Below, in pieces: positions 24,446 to 33,266 of a stretch of 35,533 nucleotides of DNA. Source of the stretch: Oscillospiraceae bacterium (GTDB lineage Bacteria > Bacillota > Clostridia > Oscillospirales > Ruminococcaceae); NCBI GenBank assembly GCA_020024475.1, contig JAHHTS010000018.1:1-35533 (forward strand). The letters are read 5' to 3'. Under the pieces are notes generated by a model. It saw only the letters and a list, made by a program, of their open reading frames with translations, was not told where the DNA came from and made no database searches. The position numbers and the translations under genes were made by a program. The first letter of the stretch is position 1, and each line of letters starts with the position of its first letter.

Positions 24446-25033
24446 ATGTTTTGTCCAAGATGCGGACGCGAGGTAAGAGATACAGCTAATTTTTGTGGGG
24501 GCTGTGGTCTTCCACGAGAGGAGATTATAAAAGCTAATAATAAGCCTATTACCGATAGTGATGTTCGGAATATAAATGACACTATTTCACAGTTGGAAGA
24601 TGATCTTACCGGAATCAATCCTGTTACAGATTATACCACACAAAATGTTGTAAATACAAATGATGAAAGTGAAAATTTTGTTCAAACTGAAATGAAATTT
24701 GAACAAAAAGATCAAGAATCTCAATATGCATATGATAATAAAAATCATGAGTATGATGATTCAAATAAAAATAATAATTATACTAATACAAATGATTTTG
24801 TAAAAGATAAATATACTGAAGAAACTTATGTTTCAACTACAGATTTTATATGGATGGCTATAATAAGTGGCATTCCTATTATTGGTATTTTTTATGTTAT
24901 TTATCTGGCATTTATACAGACCGGAAATAAAACTAAACGCTCATGGGCAAGATCGCTTATTATAATTACATTATTTATCATGCTCATGGCATTTGTTTTT
25001 GGAGTGGGAATTACACTTTCGCTCATAGCATAA
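24446..25033 (+). CDS. Zinc-ribbon membrane protein of unknown function
   Basis: A 195-residue protein. It starts with a four-cysteine zinc ribbon (CPRCG at residues 3-7 and CGGCG at about 17-21), then an acidic, Asn-rich disordered linker (about 30-130), then two hydrophobic helices (about 135-158 and 170-192) joined by a basic loop NKTKRSWAR. Such zinc-ribbon/TM proteins are common in Firmicutes, and the role is unknown. ATG at 24446 follows AAGGAGAT by seven bases; an in-frame ATG at 24437 lies inside that ribosome site. It is followed by its own terminator. Confidence 0.75.
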   Translation: MFCPRCGREVRDTANFCGGCGLPREEIIKANNKPITDSDVRNINDTISQLEDDLTGINPVTDYTTQNVVNTNDESENFVQTEMKFEQKDQESQYAYDNKNHEYDDSNKNNNYTNTNDFVKDKYTEETYVSTTDFIWMAIISGIPIIGIFYVIYLAFIQTGNKTKRSWARSLIIITLFIMLMAFVFGVGITLSLIA

Positions 25034-25037
25034 AATA

Positions 25038-25066
25038 AAAAGCATCGCATTATAGCGATGTTTTTT
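25038..25066 (+). terminator. Terminator of zinc-ribbon gene
   Basis: AAAAGCATCGC pairs with GCGATGTTTTT (one G-U pair) across a six-base loop. Confidence 0.8.
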
Positions 25067-25090
25067 ATTTTCTCTAATTATATATCTCTA

Positions 25091-25119
25091 TTGACAAAGA
25101 AACATATAATATACATAAT
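25091..25119 (+). promoter_or_regulatory. SigA-type promoter of feoAB
   Basis: TTGACA at 25091-25096, a 17-base spacer and CATAAT at 25114-25119. No standard Fur box could be recognised. Confidence 0.6.
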
Positions 25120-25205
25120 ATATAATATGTTATAAAGAGTTAGCGTTGTTTAACTGCTGATTTTAATTATAATTGAAAAAGTCTAACCTAAAAGGAGAAT
25201 TTTAT

Positions 25206-25421
25206 ATGGCATTATATGAACTTTCAGTAGGTCAAAAAATGGTAGTTGATAAAATATATAGCGATGCTAAAACACAAAGATTTTTGAGAAATATAGGACT
25301 TATGCCAGGTGTTTCTGTGAGAATTGTAGCAAAAATAGGAAAAAATATTATTATCAGTGTTAAAAATACTAGACTTGCAATGGATAAAACATTAGCTGGT
25401 GAAATAACAGTAGTTGGTTGA
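25206..25421 (+). CDS. feoA: FeoA ferrous iron transport accessory protein
   Basis: A 71-residue SH3-like cytosolic protein of the FeoA family that acts with FeoB. Typical parts: LSVGQKMVV, RFLRNIGLMPGVSVRIV, and IIISVKNTRLAMDKTLAGEI. The start is ATG at 25206 with AAAAGGAG eight bases upstream; a TTG-led extension of 11 codons overlaps the ribosome site and is rejected. The stop is 42 bases before feoB, and the gap contains a GGTTAG/CTAACC hairpin (25434-25451). A similar TCTAACC-AAA-GGAG string precedes both feoA and feoB. Confidence 0.93.
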   Translation: MALYELSVGQKMVVDKIYSDAKTQRFLRNIGLMPGVSVRIVAKIGKNIIISVKNTRLAMDKTLAGEITVVG

Positions 25422-25463
25422 TTTTTATATATGGGTTAGGTACTTCTAACCAAAGAGGAGAAT

Positions 25464-27326
25464 ATGGGAGATATAATTATAAAAAAACAAAGTCACGAGA
25501 ATGTAAATGAAGATGAAATTTTGCGTGCTGAAATAAAAAATATAAAAGATAAGAAATTCACAGTAGCTCTTGTGGGTAATCCTAACTGTGGAAAAACTAC
25601 ATTATTCAATATGCTGACTAAGAGTAGGGAATACGTTGGAAACTGGCCAGGTGTAACAGTTGAAAAGAAAGTAGCAAAATTGGTTGATAACAACAATGTT
25701 GCTGTTGTGGATTTACCTGGAGTTTATTCACTAAGTCCATTTTCATTGGATGAAAGGGTTACCCATGATTATATAGAGAACGAAAATCCTGATCTTGTAA
25801 TAAATATAATTGACACTACATTACTAGAAAGAAGTCTTATACTAACTGAAGCAATAGCGTGTCATGGTGTGCCTATGGTATGCGCATTAAATATGGCAGA
25901 TATAGCACGAAAAAATGGTATAGAAGTTGATACTCAATATTTGGAGTCCGTTTTTAATTGTCCGTTTGTTGAAATTTCTGCCTCAAAAGAAATAGGAATT
26001 GATGTTTTGTTAGACACAATTGCACATCAACTTGTAGAAAGAAAACCAGCAACAAGCATACTTCCCGAAGACGCATCAGATGAAGAAATACATGAGGCTA
26101 TTGCAGAAGTTGCACAAAAGAGTGCGGTGATTGATGATAAAGATAATTTCTCAGATAGAGTAGATAGAATAGTAACTGATAAATGGTTTGCTATTCCAAT
26201 TTTCTTTGTTGTTTGCTGGGGAATTTATTATGTGGCTATTCAAGGAGTCGGTGGAATAACAGGTAAATGGGCGGAAACATTTATGGATGCTACTTCTAAG
26301 TGGATTATAAATATATTTAATTCTATTGGGGTAAGCAATATTCTTACAAGTCTTGTGGTCGATGGTATTTTTAGTGGTGTGGGCAGTGTTTTGGAGTTTG
26401 TACCACAATTATTTGTACTATTTATTTTACTTTCAATACTTGAAGATTGCGGATATATGTCTAGAGTTGCATTTGTTATGGATAGGGTATTTAGAATGTT
26501 TGGACTATCTGGCAGAAGCTTTATTCCTATGGTCGTTGGTACTGGTTGCAGTGTGCCAGGTATTATGGCTAGTCGTACAATCGAAAATAATAAAGATAGA
26601 ATGATGACTTGTGTGCTTGTACCGTTTATGCCATGTAGTGCAAAACTTCCAATTATTTCACTGATGGCAGGAATAATGTTTCCTAAAAATACTCTTGTAG
26701 CACCATCTTTTTATCTTATAGGTATTGCTAGTGTAATTATTGGTGGGTTTATCCTTAAACATACGGCTGATTATAGACAGGATCCAGCTCCTTTTTTTAT
26801 GGAGCTATCACAGTACCATATGCCAACCATAAAAAATGTTTGGGAGGCAGCCAGTTCTAGGACTAAAGAATTTATTAAGAAAGTTACCACAATTATTCTA
26901 GCTGCATCAGCTATTATATGGCTTTTGAAATACTTTACCCCTACCATGGAGGTAGCGTCTATACCAGAAGAAAGCATTCTTGGTTATATTGGAAAATATA
27001 TCGCCCCTATATTTATACCGCTAGGATTTGGCAACTGGCAGAGTGCAGTAAGTATTTTAACAGGTTTTGCAGCAAGAGAAAATGTAGCAGCAACAATAAG
27101 TATTCTTTTTGGTTCGAATGAAGCTATAGAGCGGGCGTTTACAAAAGTATCGGCATTTTCGTTTTGCACATTTGTGTTGCTTTCTAGTCCTTGTATTGGT
27201 GCCATTGCTGCCATGAGGAAAGAACTCGGCAGCACAAAAATGACAGTAAAAGCACTTGTGTTTCAAACAAGCTACGCGTATTTTATAGCATTGCTTATTT
27301 ATCAAATAGGAAGTTTCGTATTTTAG
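25464..27326 (+). CDS. feoB: FeoB ferrous iron transporter
   Basis: A 620-residue Fe(II) transporter. The cytosolic G domain has GNPNCGKTT (residues 38-46, G1), a switch segment ending NWPGVTVEKK, DLPGVYSL (G3) and NMAD (G4, about residue 150). A helical GDI-like domain follows to about 230. The membrane part has two Gate domains, the first with GCSVPGIMASRTI and VPFMPCSAKLPI, the second with FAARENVAATI. It is somewhat short for FeoB because the region between G domain and first helix is compact. GAGGAG precedes the ATG. It is the second gene of the feoA-feoB-Cys-rich operon. Confidence 0.96.
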   Translation: MGDIIIKKQSHENVNEDEILRAEIKNIKDKKFTVALVGNPNCGKTTLFNMLTKSREYVGNWPGVTVEKKVAKLVDNNNVAVVDLPGVYSLSPFSLDERVTHDYIENENPDLVINIIDTTLLERSLILTEAIACHGVPMVCALNMADIARKNGIEVDTQYLESVFNCPFVEISASKEIGIDVLLDTIAHQLVERKPATSILPEDASDEEIHEAIAEVAQKSAVIDDKDNFSDRVDRIVTDKWFAIPIFFVVCWGIYYVAIQGVGGITGKWAETFMDATSKWIINIFNSIGVSNILTSLVVDGIFSGVGSVLEFVPQLFVLFILLSILEDCGYMSRVAFVMDRVFRMFGLSGRSFIPMVVGTGCSVPGIMASRTIENNKDRMMTCVLVPFMPCSAKLPIISLMAGIMFPKNTLVAPSFYLIGIASVIIGGFILKHTADYRQDPAPFFMELSQYHMPTIKNVWEAASSRTKEFIKKVTTIILAASAIIWLLKYFTPTMEVASIPEESILGYIGKYIAPIFIPLGFGNWQSAVSILTGFAARENVAATISILFGSNEAIERAFTKVSAFSFCTFVLLSSPCIGAIAAMRKELGSTKMTVKALVFQTSYAYFIALLIYQIGSFVF

Positions 27327-27339
27327 CGAGGTTTATTTT

Positions 27340-27477
27340 ATGATAAATTTTTTAATAGGTGGTATATTAATATTTTTAATAGTTAACGGGATAAAAAGTT
27401 ATTTCTCTACTAAATGTGGTTGCTGTGGAGGAAATTGTTATAACTGTAAATCATCTTGTAGTAATAAGAATAAGTAA
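27340..27477 (+). CDS. FeoB-associated Cys-rich membrane protein
   Basis: A 45-residue protein, found by translating downstream of feoB: one hydrophobic helix (residues 4-16, FLIGGILIFLIVN), then a Cys-rich tail CGCCGGNCYNCKSSC with six cysteines (residues 26-40). This matches small proteins commonly encoded directly after feoB in Firmicutes and thought to help iron uptake, perhaps by binding metal at the membrane. GAGG at 27328-27331 is the ribosome site, and the ATG is 13 bases after the feoB stop, so the genes form an operon. The terminator starts a few bases after its stop. Confidence 0.85.
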   Translation: MINFLIGGILIFLIVNGIKSYFSTKCGCCGGNCYNCKSSCSNKNK

Positions 27478-27480
27478 TAT

Positions 27481-27526
27481 AATAAATACGATGTAGTAAG
27501 ATGAATTACATCGTATTTATTCTTTT
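27481..27526 (+). terminator. Terminator of the feo operon
   Basis: Perfect 15-base arms (27481-27495, 27507-27521) followed by CUUUUU. Confidence 0.9.
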
Positions 27527-28092
27527 TATGAGATAACATTTAATATCAGAAGTATTAGACGATTACTTTTATAGAACTAAAATTATCAATATAATTGGAA
27601 AATAGCACAATTTAGTATTCTTTGCAAGGTATTTTGTGGGATAAAATAGCAGAAATTTAAAAATAATTATATGAATTTGAATTAAATGTTACACAATAAC
27701 TTCAAATTATTTTCTATAAAATAATGAAAAATACAAATATGTCGTGACTAATTTAATATAGCTATCATAAAAAGAAATTATTGACAAAAAATAAGATAGT
27801 AATAAATCTTATGGATTTAGTCGAATAGTCTCCAAAAAATAGTCTGTAAAATTAATCAGTACTTGTTGAAAAATATAAATTTGTCATCATTTATGTTAAT
27901 ATATACAATCACTAATTGTGAAGAGAATTATCAAATAAATTAAACGATTAGTAAAAGGTGGTTTTAAACAACATACAAATAGTTATAAATATTTTAAATA
28001 TGTACATAACTAGGTGCAATATATTTCACGAAAAATTCATATAAACATTTTAGTTTAAATGGTTTATTTTACTTAATAATAAATTAGTTTTA
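27527..28092. other. Long AT-rich region with an unexplained promoter
   Basis: No gene was recognised. TTGTCA at 27881-27886 and TACAAT at 27904-27909 (17-base spacer) form a good promoter. AAAGGTGG follows at about 27955 like a ribosome site, but no sensible ORF opens after it. It may be a second, long-leader promoter for the racemase gene or the remnant of a lost gene. Confidence 0.45.
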
Positions 28093-28121
28093 TTGAAAAT
28101 AATTTATATGGGTGATATTAT
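28093..28121 (+). promoter_or_regulatory. SigA-type promoter of racemase gene
   Basis: TTGAAA at 28093-28098, a 17-base spacer and TATTAT at 28116-28121. The leader is about 30 bases. Confidence 0.55.
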
Positions 28122-28159
28122 ATAAATAATATATAGTGTTATTATTTAAGGAGAAAACT

Positions 28160-28855
28160 ATGAGAAAAATTGGTCTTATCGGTGGTCTAAGTTGGCAGTC
28201 ATCAGTAGACTACTATAGAATTATCAATGAGGAATCAAACAAAAAATTAGGAAATAAATCAACAGTAGAGTCTATCATGTATTCTACTGATTTGGAAAGA
28301 AAATTTAACCTAGTCACAAGTGGACAGATTGACCAACTCGCTAAAGAATTTATTGAAATTGGTCAAAGCCTTGAAAAAGCGGGTGCAGATGTAATTATTA
28401 TGTGCACCAATACTATGCACACAGTTTTTGATGAAATTCAGAAACGGATTAATATTCCAATGATACATATTGTTGATGCAACAGCGGAAGCGATAAAACA
28501 ACAGAAAATAAATAAAGTAGCACTTCTTGGAACAACGTATACAATGACACAGCCGTTTTATATCGAAAAGTTGAAAAACAAATATGGCATTGACACTATT
28601 GTTCCCAAAACCGAACAAATGGATGAAATTATGAGAATAATCGAAGAAGAACTTACATTTGATATTATCAAAGATAATTCTAGAAATTTTGTTGTTGATG
28701 TTATAAAAGAACTTAAAGCTAAAGGTGCTCAAGGTGTCATTCTTGGTTGTACTGAGATACCAATGCTTATTAAGCAAACAGATAGTCCAATTCCTGTTTT
28801 TGACACAACTGCGCTCCATGCTATGGCAGCAGTTAATTTTGCTATGAATGAGTAA
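28160..28855 (+). CDS. Aspartate/glutamate racemase family protein
   Basis: A 231-residue PLP-independent racemase of the aspartate racemase type, interconverting L- and D-amino acids (probably Asp) by a two-cysteine mechanism. Motifs: IGLIGGLSWQSSVDYY at the N-terminus, VIIMCTNTMH with the first catalytic Cys (about residue 83), ALLGTTYTMTQPFY, and GVILGCTEIPML with the second Cys (about residue 195). Length is standard. ATG at 28160 follows AAGGAG; an upstream in-frame ATG at 28136 lies at the transcription start. It could provide D-Asp for peptidoglycan cross-bridges or act in amino-acid breakdown. No terminator with a clear U-run follows. Confidence 0.9.
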   Translation: MRKIGLIGGLSWQSSVDYYRIINEESNKKLGNKSTVESIMYSTDLERKFNLVTSGQIDQLAKEFIEIGQSLEKAGADVIIMCTNTMHTVFDEIQKRINIPMIHIVDATAEAIKQQKINKVALLGTTYTMTQPFYIEKLKNKYGIDTIVPKTEQMDEIMRIIEEELTFDIIKDNSRNFVVDVIKELKAKGAQGVILGCTEIPMLIKQTDSPIPVFDTTALHAMAAVNFAMNE

Positions 28856-29010
28856 AATTATTTATTATATTAAACTGCATACTTACTACTTAATTAATTA
28901 GTTGCTAATAATTCGACTAACTACTTAATTTTTTCAATATTTTGATTTACAATTATGATTAAGATATGTTAGACATTATCTATTATAAATTAAATTAAAG
29001 GGGTCATATC

Positions 29011-29403
29011 ATGATTAATGAACAAGTAAAAAAAATTCTTGAAGAAAACCTTTGGGAACTTGCAACATCATCAAATGATGAAGTAAATGTTGTTCCTGTT
29101 GCTTTTAAAAATATTCTTGGCGAAAATAAAGTAGCGATCGCTGATGTGTTTATGAAAAAAACAATCGAAAACCTTGAAGTTAATCCAAAAGTTGCTATTA
29201 GTGTATTTGATTCAAAGACAATGGAGGGATATCAGCTTAAAGGGACAGCTGTACATATGACTGAAGGTGAAGAAGCTGAAAATGCTAAAAAAACAGTAAA
29301 AGAGCGGACAAAAGGCGGACTTGTTGCTAAAGGCATAGTATTAGTTACAGTTGAAAAAATTTATGTAACAACACCAGGTCCAGATAATAATAAACAAATA
29401 TAA
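29011..29403 (+). CDS. Pyridoxamine 5'-phosphate oxidase-like flavin-binding protein
   Basis: A 130-residue split-barrel protein of the PNPOx-like superfamily. Sequence features: WELATSSNDEVNVVPVAFKNI at the start of the barrel, NPKVAISVFD, and GYQLKGTAVHMTEGEEAEN, where the family has the flavin phosphate-binding 'GYRIKGKA' strand. The C-terminus VTVEKIYVTTPGPDN is common to clostridial members. It probably binds FMN and acts as a small flavin reductase or redox protein; vitamin B6 oxidation is unlikely for this short form. Ribosome site AAAGGGG. TTGATT at 28942 and TATGTT at 28965 may be the promoter. A strong terminator follows. Confidence 0.85.
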   Translation: MINEQVKKILEENLWELATSSNDEVNVVPVAFKNILGENKVAIADVFMKKTIENLEVNPKVAISVFDSKTMEGYQLKGTAVHMTEGEEAENAKKTVKERTKGGLVAKGIVLVTVEKIYVTTPGPDNNKQI

Positions 29404-29411
29404 AAAAATGT

Positions 29412-29436
29412 GCCCCCGATTAAGGGGGCTTTTTTA
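29412..29436 (+). terminator. Terminator of PNPOx-like gene
   Basis: GCCCCC and GGGGGC arms, six-base loop, then seven U. Confidence 0.92.
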
Positions 29437-29522
29437 TTTCATAATAAATGTGATATAGACACATACAAAATTTATTTTTTTTGATATAATAAATAAAATA
29501 TCTTAGAAAAGGATGATTAAAA

Positions 29523-30737
29523 ATGGCTATAAATGTTGTTGAAGAAGCTAAGAGATGTCTTAATTGTAAAAATCCAATGTGTTCAAAGGGGTGCCCTGTA
29601 AATACACCTATTCCAATGATAATTCAAGAATTTTTGAATGGTGAAATAGATAAAGCTGGCCAACAGCTATTCGAGAATAATCCTTTGAGCGTGGTATGTT
29701 CACTTGTTTGTGACCACGAAAAACAATGCGAGGGTAATTGCATATTAGGTAGAAAAGGTACACCAGTTCATTTTTCTCATATAGAAAATTATATTTCAGA
29801 TAATTATTTGGATAAACTTGAACTTAAAAAAGGCAGAAAACAAGGCAAAAGAGTTGCTATTATAGGTTCAGGTCCAGCAGGTATTACTATTGCAGTAATT
29901 CTTGCACAAAAAGGATATGATATAACTATCTTCGAAGGTAGAGAAAAAATCGGTGGAGTACTTAGATACGGTATACCATCATTCAGATTACCAAAAACCA
30001 TTCTCGATAGATATAAAACTGAGCTAGAAAGTTTAGGTATAAAAATAAGACAAAACACAACTATTGGACAGGCAATAACTATTGATGACTTAAAACGAGA
30101 TGGATATAAAGCAATATTTATAGGAACGGGTGTTTGGAAACCTGTAACTTTGAATATTAAAGGCGAAAGTTTAGGAAATGTACATTATGCCATTGATTAT
30201 CTAGTAGATCCAGATGGATATAATCTTGGTAGAACAGTTGCTATTATTGGCGCAGGTAACGCAGCTATGGATGCGGCAAGAACCGCTATGAGAAAAGGTG
30301 CAAAACAGGTTACTGTTTATGCAAGAAGCAATCGTATTGCAGCATCATCAACAGAGGTTGATTATGCAAAAGCCGATGGAGTTATTTTCAAAAAAGGTAT
30401 GAGACCAGTCGAAATTTGTGATAATGGTGTCATATTTCAGAAAGCGGAACTAGATGAGAATAACAATGTTGTAAGTCTTTCTGAAAATATTCTCGAAAAA
30501 GCAGATACAGTTATAATTGCTGTTAGTCAAGGACCGCATAGCCGACTTACAAGTACAACAAAAGGTCTTGAGGCAAATTCAAAAGGGTTACTTGAAACAG
30601 ATGAGAAAGGTCGTACAAGTCTTGAAGGAATATTTGCTAGTGGTGATGTTGTTAATGGGGCTAGAACAGTAGTTGAAGCTGTAAAATATTCAAAAACAGT
30701 AGCACAGGCGATGGATGAATACCTTGCATCGTTATAG
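29523..30737 (+). CDS. NAD(P)-dependent oxidoreductase, glutamate-synthase small-subunit-like (GltD/NfnB type)
   Basis: A 404-residue flavoprotein. The N-terminal Fe-S domain has two Cys groups, CLNCKNPMCSKGCP (residues 12-25) and CSLVCDHEKQCEGNC (about 59-73), expected to hold two 4Fe-4S clusters. FAD site GSGPAG (about residue 117), GGVLRYGIPSFRLP, NAD(P) site IGAGNAAMDAARTAMRKGA (about 242-260) and the C-terminal FAD contact GIFASGDVVNGARTVVEA follow. This is the GltD/NfnB/PreT architecture, but it is about 60 residues shorter than usual, mainly between the two nucleotide sites and near the C-terminus. No large glutamate synthase subunit is adjacent. It may supply electrons to another partner. 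The ribosome site is AAAGGATGA. Confidence 0.88.
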   Translation: MAINVVEEAKRCLNCKNPMCSKGCPVNTPIPMIIQEFLNGEIDKAGQQLFENNPLSVVCSLVCDHEKQCEGNCILGRKGTPVHFSHIENYISDNYLDKLELKKGRKQGKRVAIIGSGPAGITIAVILAQKGYDITIFEGREKIGGVLRYGIPSFRLPKTILDRYKTELESLGIKIRQNTTIGQAITIDDLKRDGYKAIFIGTGVWKPVTLNIKGESLGNVHYAIDYLVDPDGYNLGRTVAIIGAGNAAMDAARTAMRKGAKQVTVYARSNRIAASSTEVDYAKADGVIFKKGMRPVEICDNGVIFQKAELDENNNVVSLSENILEKADTVIIAVSQGPHSRLTSTTKGLEANSKGLLETDEKGRTSLEGIFASGDVVNGARTVVEAVKYSKTVAQAMDEYLASL

Positions 30738-31174
30738 AATATAGCGTAAAATTTAAATAGAAGTTATCAAGTAAAATCATAAAATAAAAGTTCGCAAATC
30801 ATGTTTGTAAAAGTCATACTAAGTTGTAGAATGAACATGACTTTAGCTATAACAGTATGATTTCTAATATATTGTGGTACATTGTATTTTATATTTGTAC
30901 ATTGATATGATGTATAATATTTTTTAGATATTGCCAATTTTATGTGTCATGATTATGCAATTTATTTTGATAATATTACAAGATTTACTTGTTTAGTGGT
31001 AAACTTAAATATATATAATTATATTAATAGCATCTTGATACTGCCAATTAAAAAGTTTGATTTAGAAGAAAAATATTATGTGAAATAGATATTTAACAAA
31101 GCTACAGTAATTGAAAAAATTTTAATTTATTAAAATCCGAAATAGTTGTTAATTTAACTAATACTATATAAATA
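30738..31174. other. AT-rich intergenic region between convergent genes
   Basis: No gene was seen. Arms AAAGTCAT (30810-30817) and ATGACTTT (30837-30844) could form a weak terminator for the oxidoreductase. The 13-base string GATA(T/C)TGCCAATT occurs at 30927 and 31037, with no known meaning. Confidence 0.4.
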
Positions 31175-31210
31175 AAAACGGAGTGTATCACTTGTGTTAC
31201 ACTCCGTTTT
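31175..31210 (-). terminator. Terminator of rny
   Basis: Perfect 13-base arms (31175-31187, 31198-31210). A U-rich run follows on the minus strand, and the hairpin could also stop plus-strand transcripts. Confidence 0.85.
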
Positions 31211-31244
31211 GAATTTTATATTGATTTAATTGTTTGCAAAGATG

Positions 31245-32804
31245 TTATTTAGCAAAATCAATTGCACGACTTTCTCTAATAACATTAACTTTAATCTGGC
31301 CAGGGTAGTCGAGTTCGCTTTCGATTCTTTTAACAATATCTCTAGCTAAAATCACAATTTCATCATCGCTGATAGCCTCAGGTTTAACCATAATTCTTAC
31401 TTCACGACCAGCCTGCACAGCATAGCTGTTTTCTACACCTTCAAAGCTATTAGAAATTTCTTCAAGTTTTTCAAGTCGTTTTATATAATTTTCAAGGTTT
31501 TCTCTTCTTGCGCCAGGACGAGCAGCGCTAATTGCATCTGCAGCCATTACTATAAATGCAAGTGGCGTTTGAGGTTCAACATCAAGGTGATGAGCTTGTA
31601 TTGCATGTATAATTTCTTTTGATTCTTTATATTTTTTAGCTACTTCCACACCAATTGATACATGAGTACCTTCATATTCATGGTCAAGACCTTTACCGAT
31701 ATCGTGTAAAAGGCCTGCACGTCTTGCTTGTGAAACGTTCATACCAAGTTCGCCAGCAATAAGCCCAGCTAAATATGATACTTCAAGTGAATGTTTAAGA
31801 ACATTCTGACCATAGCTTGTGCGATATTTGAGACGGCCAATGAGCTTGATAAGTTCTGGATGTAATCCATGAACGCCAGCTTCCATAACTGCTCGTTCGC
31901 CTTCTTTTTTAATAGTAAGATCAACTTCTTTTCTTGCTTTTTCAACAGTTTCTTCGATTCTAGCGGGATGAATACGACCATCTGAAATAAGTTTTTCTAA
32001 AGTTTGACGTGCTACTTCTCTTCTGATAGGATCAAAACTAGAAATTGTAATTGCCTCAGGTGTGTCATCAATTATAAGATCAACGCCTGTTGCAGTTTCA
32101 AGTGCACGAATATTTCTGCCTTCACGACCAATAATTCTTCCTTTCATTTCATCGCTTGGCAGCGGTACCACGCTGACTACAGCTTCCCGTGAATGATCGG
32201 CGGCACAGCGAGCAATAGTTTGAGTGAGCAAGTTTCTTGCCATTTCCTCGCTATCTTCCTTTAATTGGTTTTCAAAAGCTGTTATTTTTACAGCTTTTTC
32301 ATGTGTTAGTTGTTCATCAAGTTTTTGTAGAATTAAATCTTTTGCAGCATCTTGTGAAAGGCCAGAAATTGTTTCTAACTTTTCGAGTTCACGCTGTTTC
32401 ATTTGTTCGATTTCGTCAAGACGAGCGTTTACAAGAAGTTCTTTTTGCTTGATATCTGCATCTTTCTTTTCAAGAATTTCGGTTTTTTTATCTAGGTTTT
32501 CTTCTTTTTGGTTGAGTCGTCTTTCTTGACGAGTTACTTCACCCCTGCGCTCTTTAAGCTCTTTTTCGCTGTCTGCCTTTATTTTGTATATTTCATCTTT
32601 GGCTTCCAGCAAAATTTCTTTTTTCTTTTGAGCAGCTGCTCTGCTAGCTTCATTGCGTATTCTTATTGCTTCTTCTTCAGCACTACCGATTGTACTTTCA
32701 GCAGTTTTCATTCTATCACTAATGCCTTTTTTATATGCAAAAAAGGCAACAAAAATAGCCACAATGAGCACTATCAAAACAACTGATGGTAATGATAATG
32801 TCAT
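31245..32804 (-). CDS. rny: Ribonuclease Y (membrane-anchored endoribonuclease)
   Basis: A 519-residue endonuclease that starts bulk mRNA decay in Firmicutes. One N-terminal helix (about residues 5-24) anchors it. A long coiled coil (about 30-205) follows, then a KH domain with [15 protein letters not shown] (about 225-290) and an HD domain with H(S)LEVS and [12 protein letters not shown] (about 335-430), where His-Asp bind metal. Length matches the family. AAGGAG precedes the ATG. Its promoter is TTGACA (32940-32935) and TAAAAT (32917-32912), 17-base spacer, on the minus strand, eight bases from the -35 of the thrS promoter. Confidence 0.97.
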   Translation of the reverse strand: MTLSLPSVVLIVLIVAIFVAFFAYKKGISDRMKTAESTIGSAEEEAIRIRNEASRAAAQKKKEILLEAKDEIYKIKADSEKELKERRGEVTRQERRLNQKEENLDKKTEILEKKDADIKQKELLVNARLDEIEQMKQRELEKLETISGLSQDAAKDLILQKLDEQLTHEKAVKITAFENQLKEDSEEMARNLLTQTIARCAADHSREAVVSVVPLPSDEMKGRIIGREGRNIRALETATGVDLIIDDTPEAITISSFDPIRREVARQTLEKLISDGRIHPARIEETVEKARKEVDLTIKKEGERAVMEAGVHGLHPELIKLIGRLKYRTSYGQNVLKHSLEVSYLAGLIAGELGMNVSQARRAGLLHDIGKGLDHEYEGTHVSIGVEVAKKYKESKEIIHAIQAHHLDVEPQTPLAFIVMAADAISAARPGARRENLENYIKRLEKLEEISNSFEGVENSYAVQAGREVRIMVKPEAISDDEIVILARDIVKRIESELDYPGQIKVNVIRESRAIDFAK

Positions 32805-32911
32805 GCTTTTACTCCTTCAGATAAGTGTTTAACATTTTTTAATTTTATTTTATCTATATTAGTAATGGTACTTATAATATAATTCATAATAAATTAATAT
32901 GCCATACATAT

Positions 32912-32940
32912 ATTTTAATTGTAGGCGCTCTACTTGTCAA
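32912..32940 (-). promoter_or_regulatory. SigA-type promoter of rny
   Basis: Minus strand TTGACA, 17-base spacer, TAAAAT. The spacer includes a GTAG/CTAC inverted repeat around GCGC. Confidence 0.75.
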
Positions 32941-32948
32941 GAAATATA

Positions 32949-32977
32949 TTGACAGTATATATAAAAAGTGATAATAT
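32949..32977 (+). promoter_or_regulatory. SigA-type promoter of T-box-thrS
   Basis: TTGACA at 32949-32954, a 17-base spacer and TAATAT at 32972-32977. Confidence 0.8.
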
Positions 32978-32983
32978 AAATTT

Positions 32984-33210
32984 AAAGCGATGATACGGAC
33001 ATGTTCTTAATTGAATGTTTTACAGAGAGCCTTTGGTAGCTGTGAAAAGGCAAACATCTTTAACGAATACCACCGTTGAGCAGACATGGAGAACTGTGTC
33101 CGGTTTAGAGCGTTATATCTTATAAGAGTGGCAAGTAATACTTGCAATTCGGGTGGAACCGTGGGGAATAACACACCTCATCCCGTTTGGGATGAAGGTG
33201 TTTTTTTATT
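32984..33210 (+). promoter_or_regulatory. T-box leader, threonine-specific
   Basis: A tRNA-sensing leader: uncharged tRNA-Thr pairs with the specifier codon and the T-box bulge and prevents termination. Visible elements: AGAGAGCC (33024-33031), the specifier loop 3' side GAATACCACC with two ACC (Thr) triplets at 33069-33074, the conserved T-box GGGTGGAACCGTGG at 33151-33164, and a terminator with arms 33173-33184 and 33189-33201 (one bulge), then seven U. The gene downstream is thrS, as the specifier predicts. Confidence 0.96.
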
Positions 33211-33266
33211 TATAAAACTACTTTGTCCCGAAGTCTGTAAAAACTAATCAAAAACAGAAAGGGAAA

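Noticed and set aside
24385-24618. Minus-strand ORF across the hflX/zinc-ribbon junction
   Set aside because: It overlaps the zinc-ribbon coding start and has no ribosome site or recognisable domain; shadow ORF.
28310-28819. 169-codon minus-strand ORF opposite the racemase
   Set aside because: It is Cys/Phe/Asn-rich, has no ribosome site, and lies fully opposite a gene with clear catalytic motifs.
30927-31049. Repeated GATA(T/C)TGCCAATT strings as a regulatory element
   Set aside because: Only two imperfect copies between convergent gene ends, with no promoter or gene that they could control.
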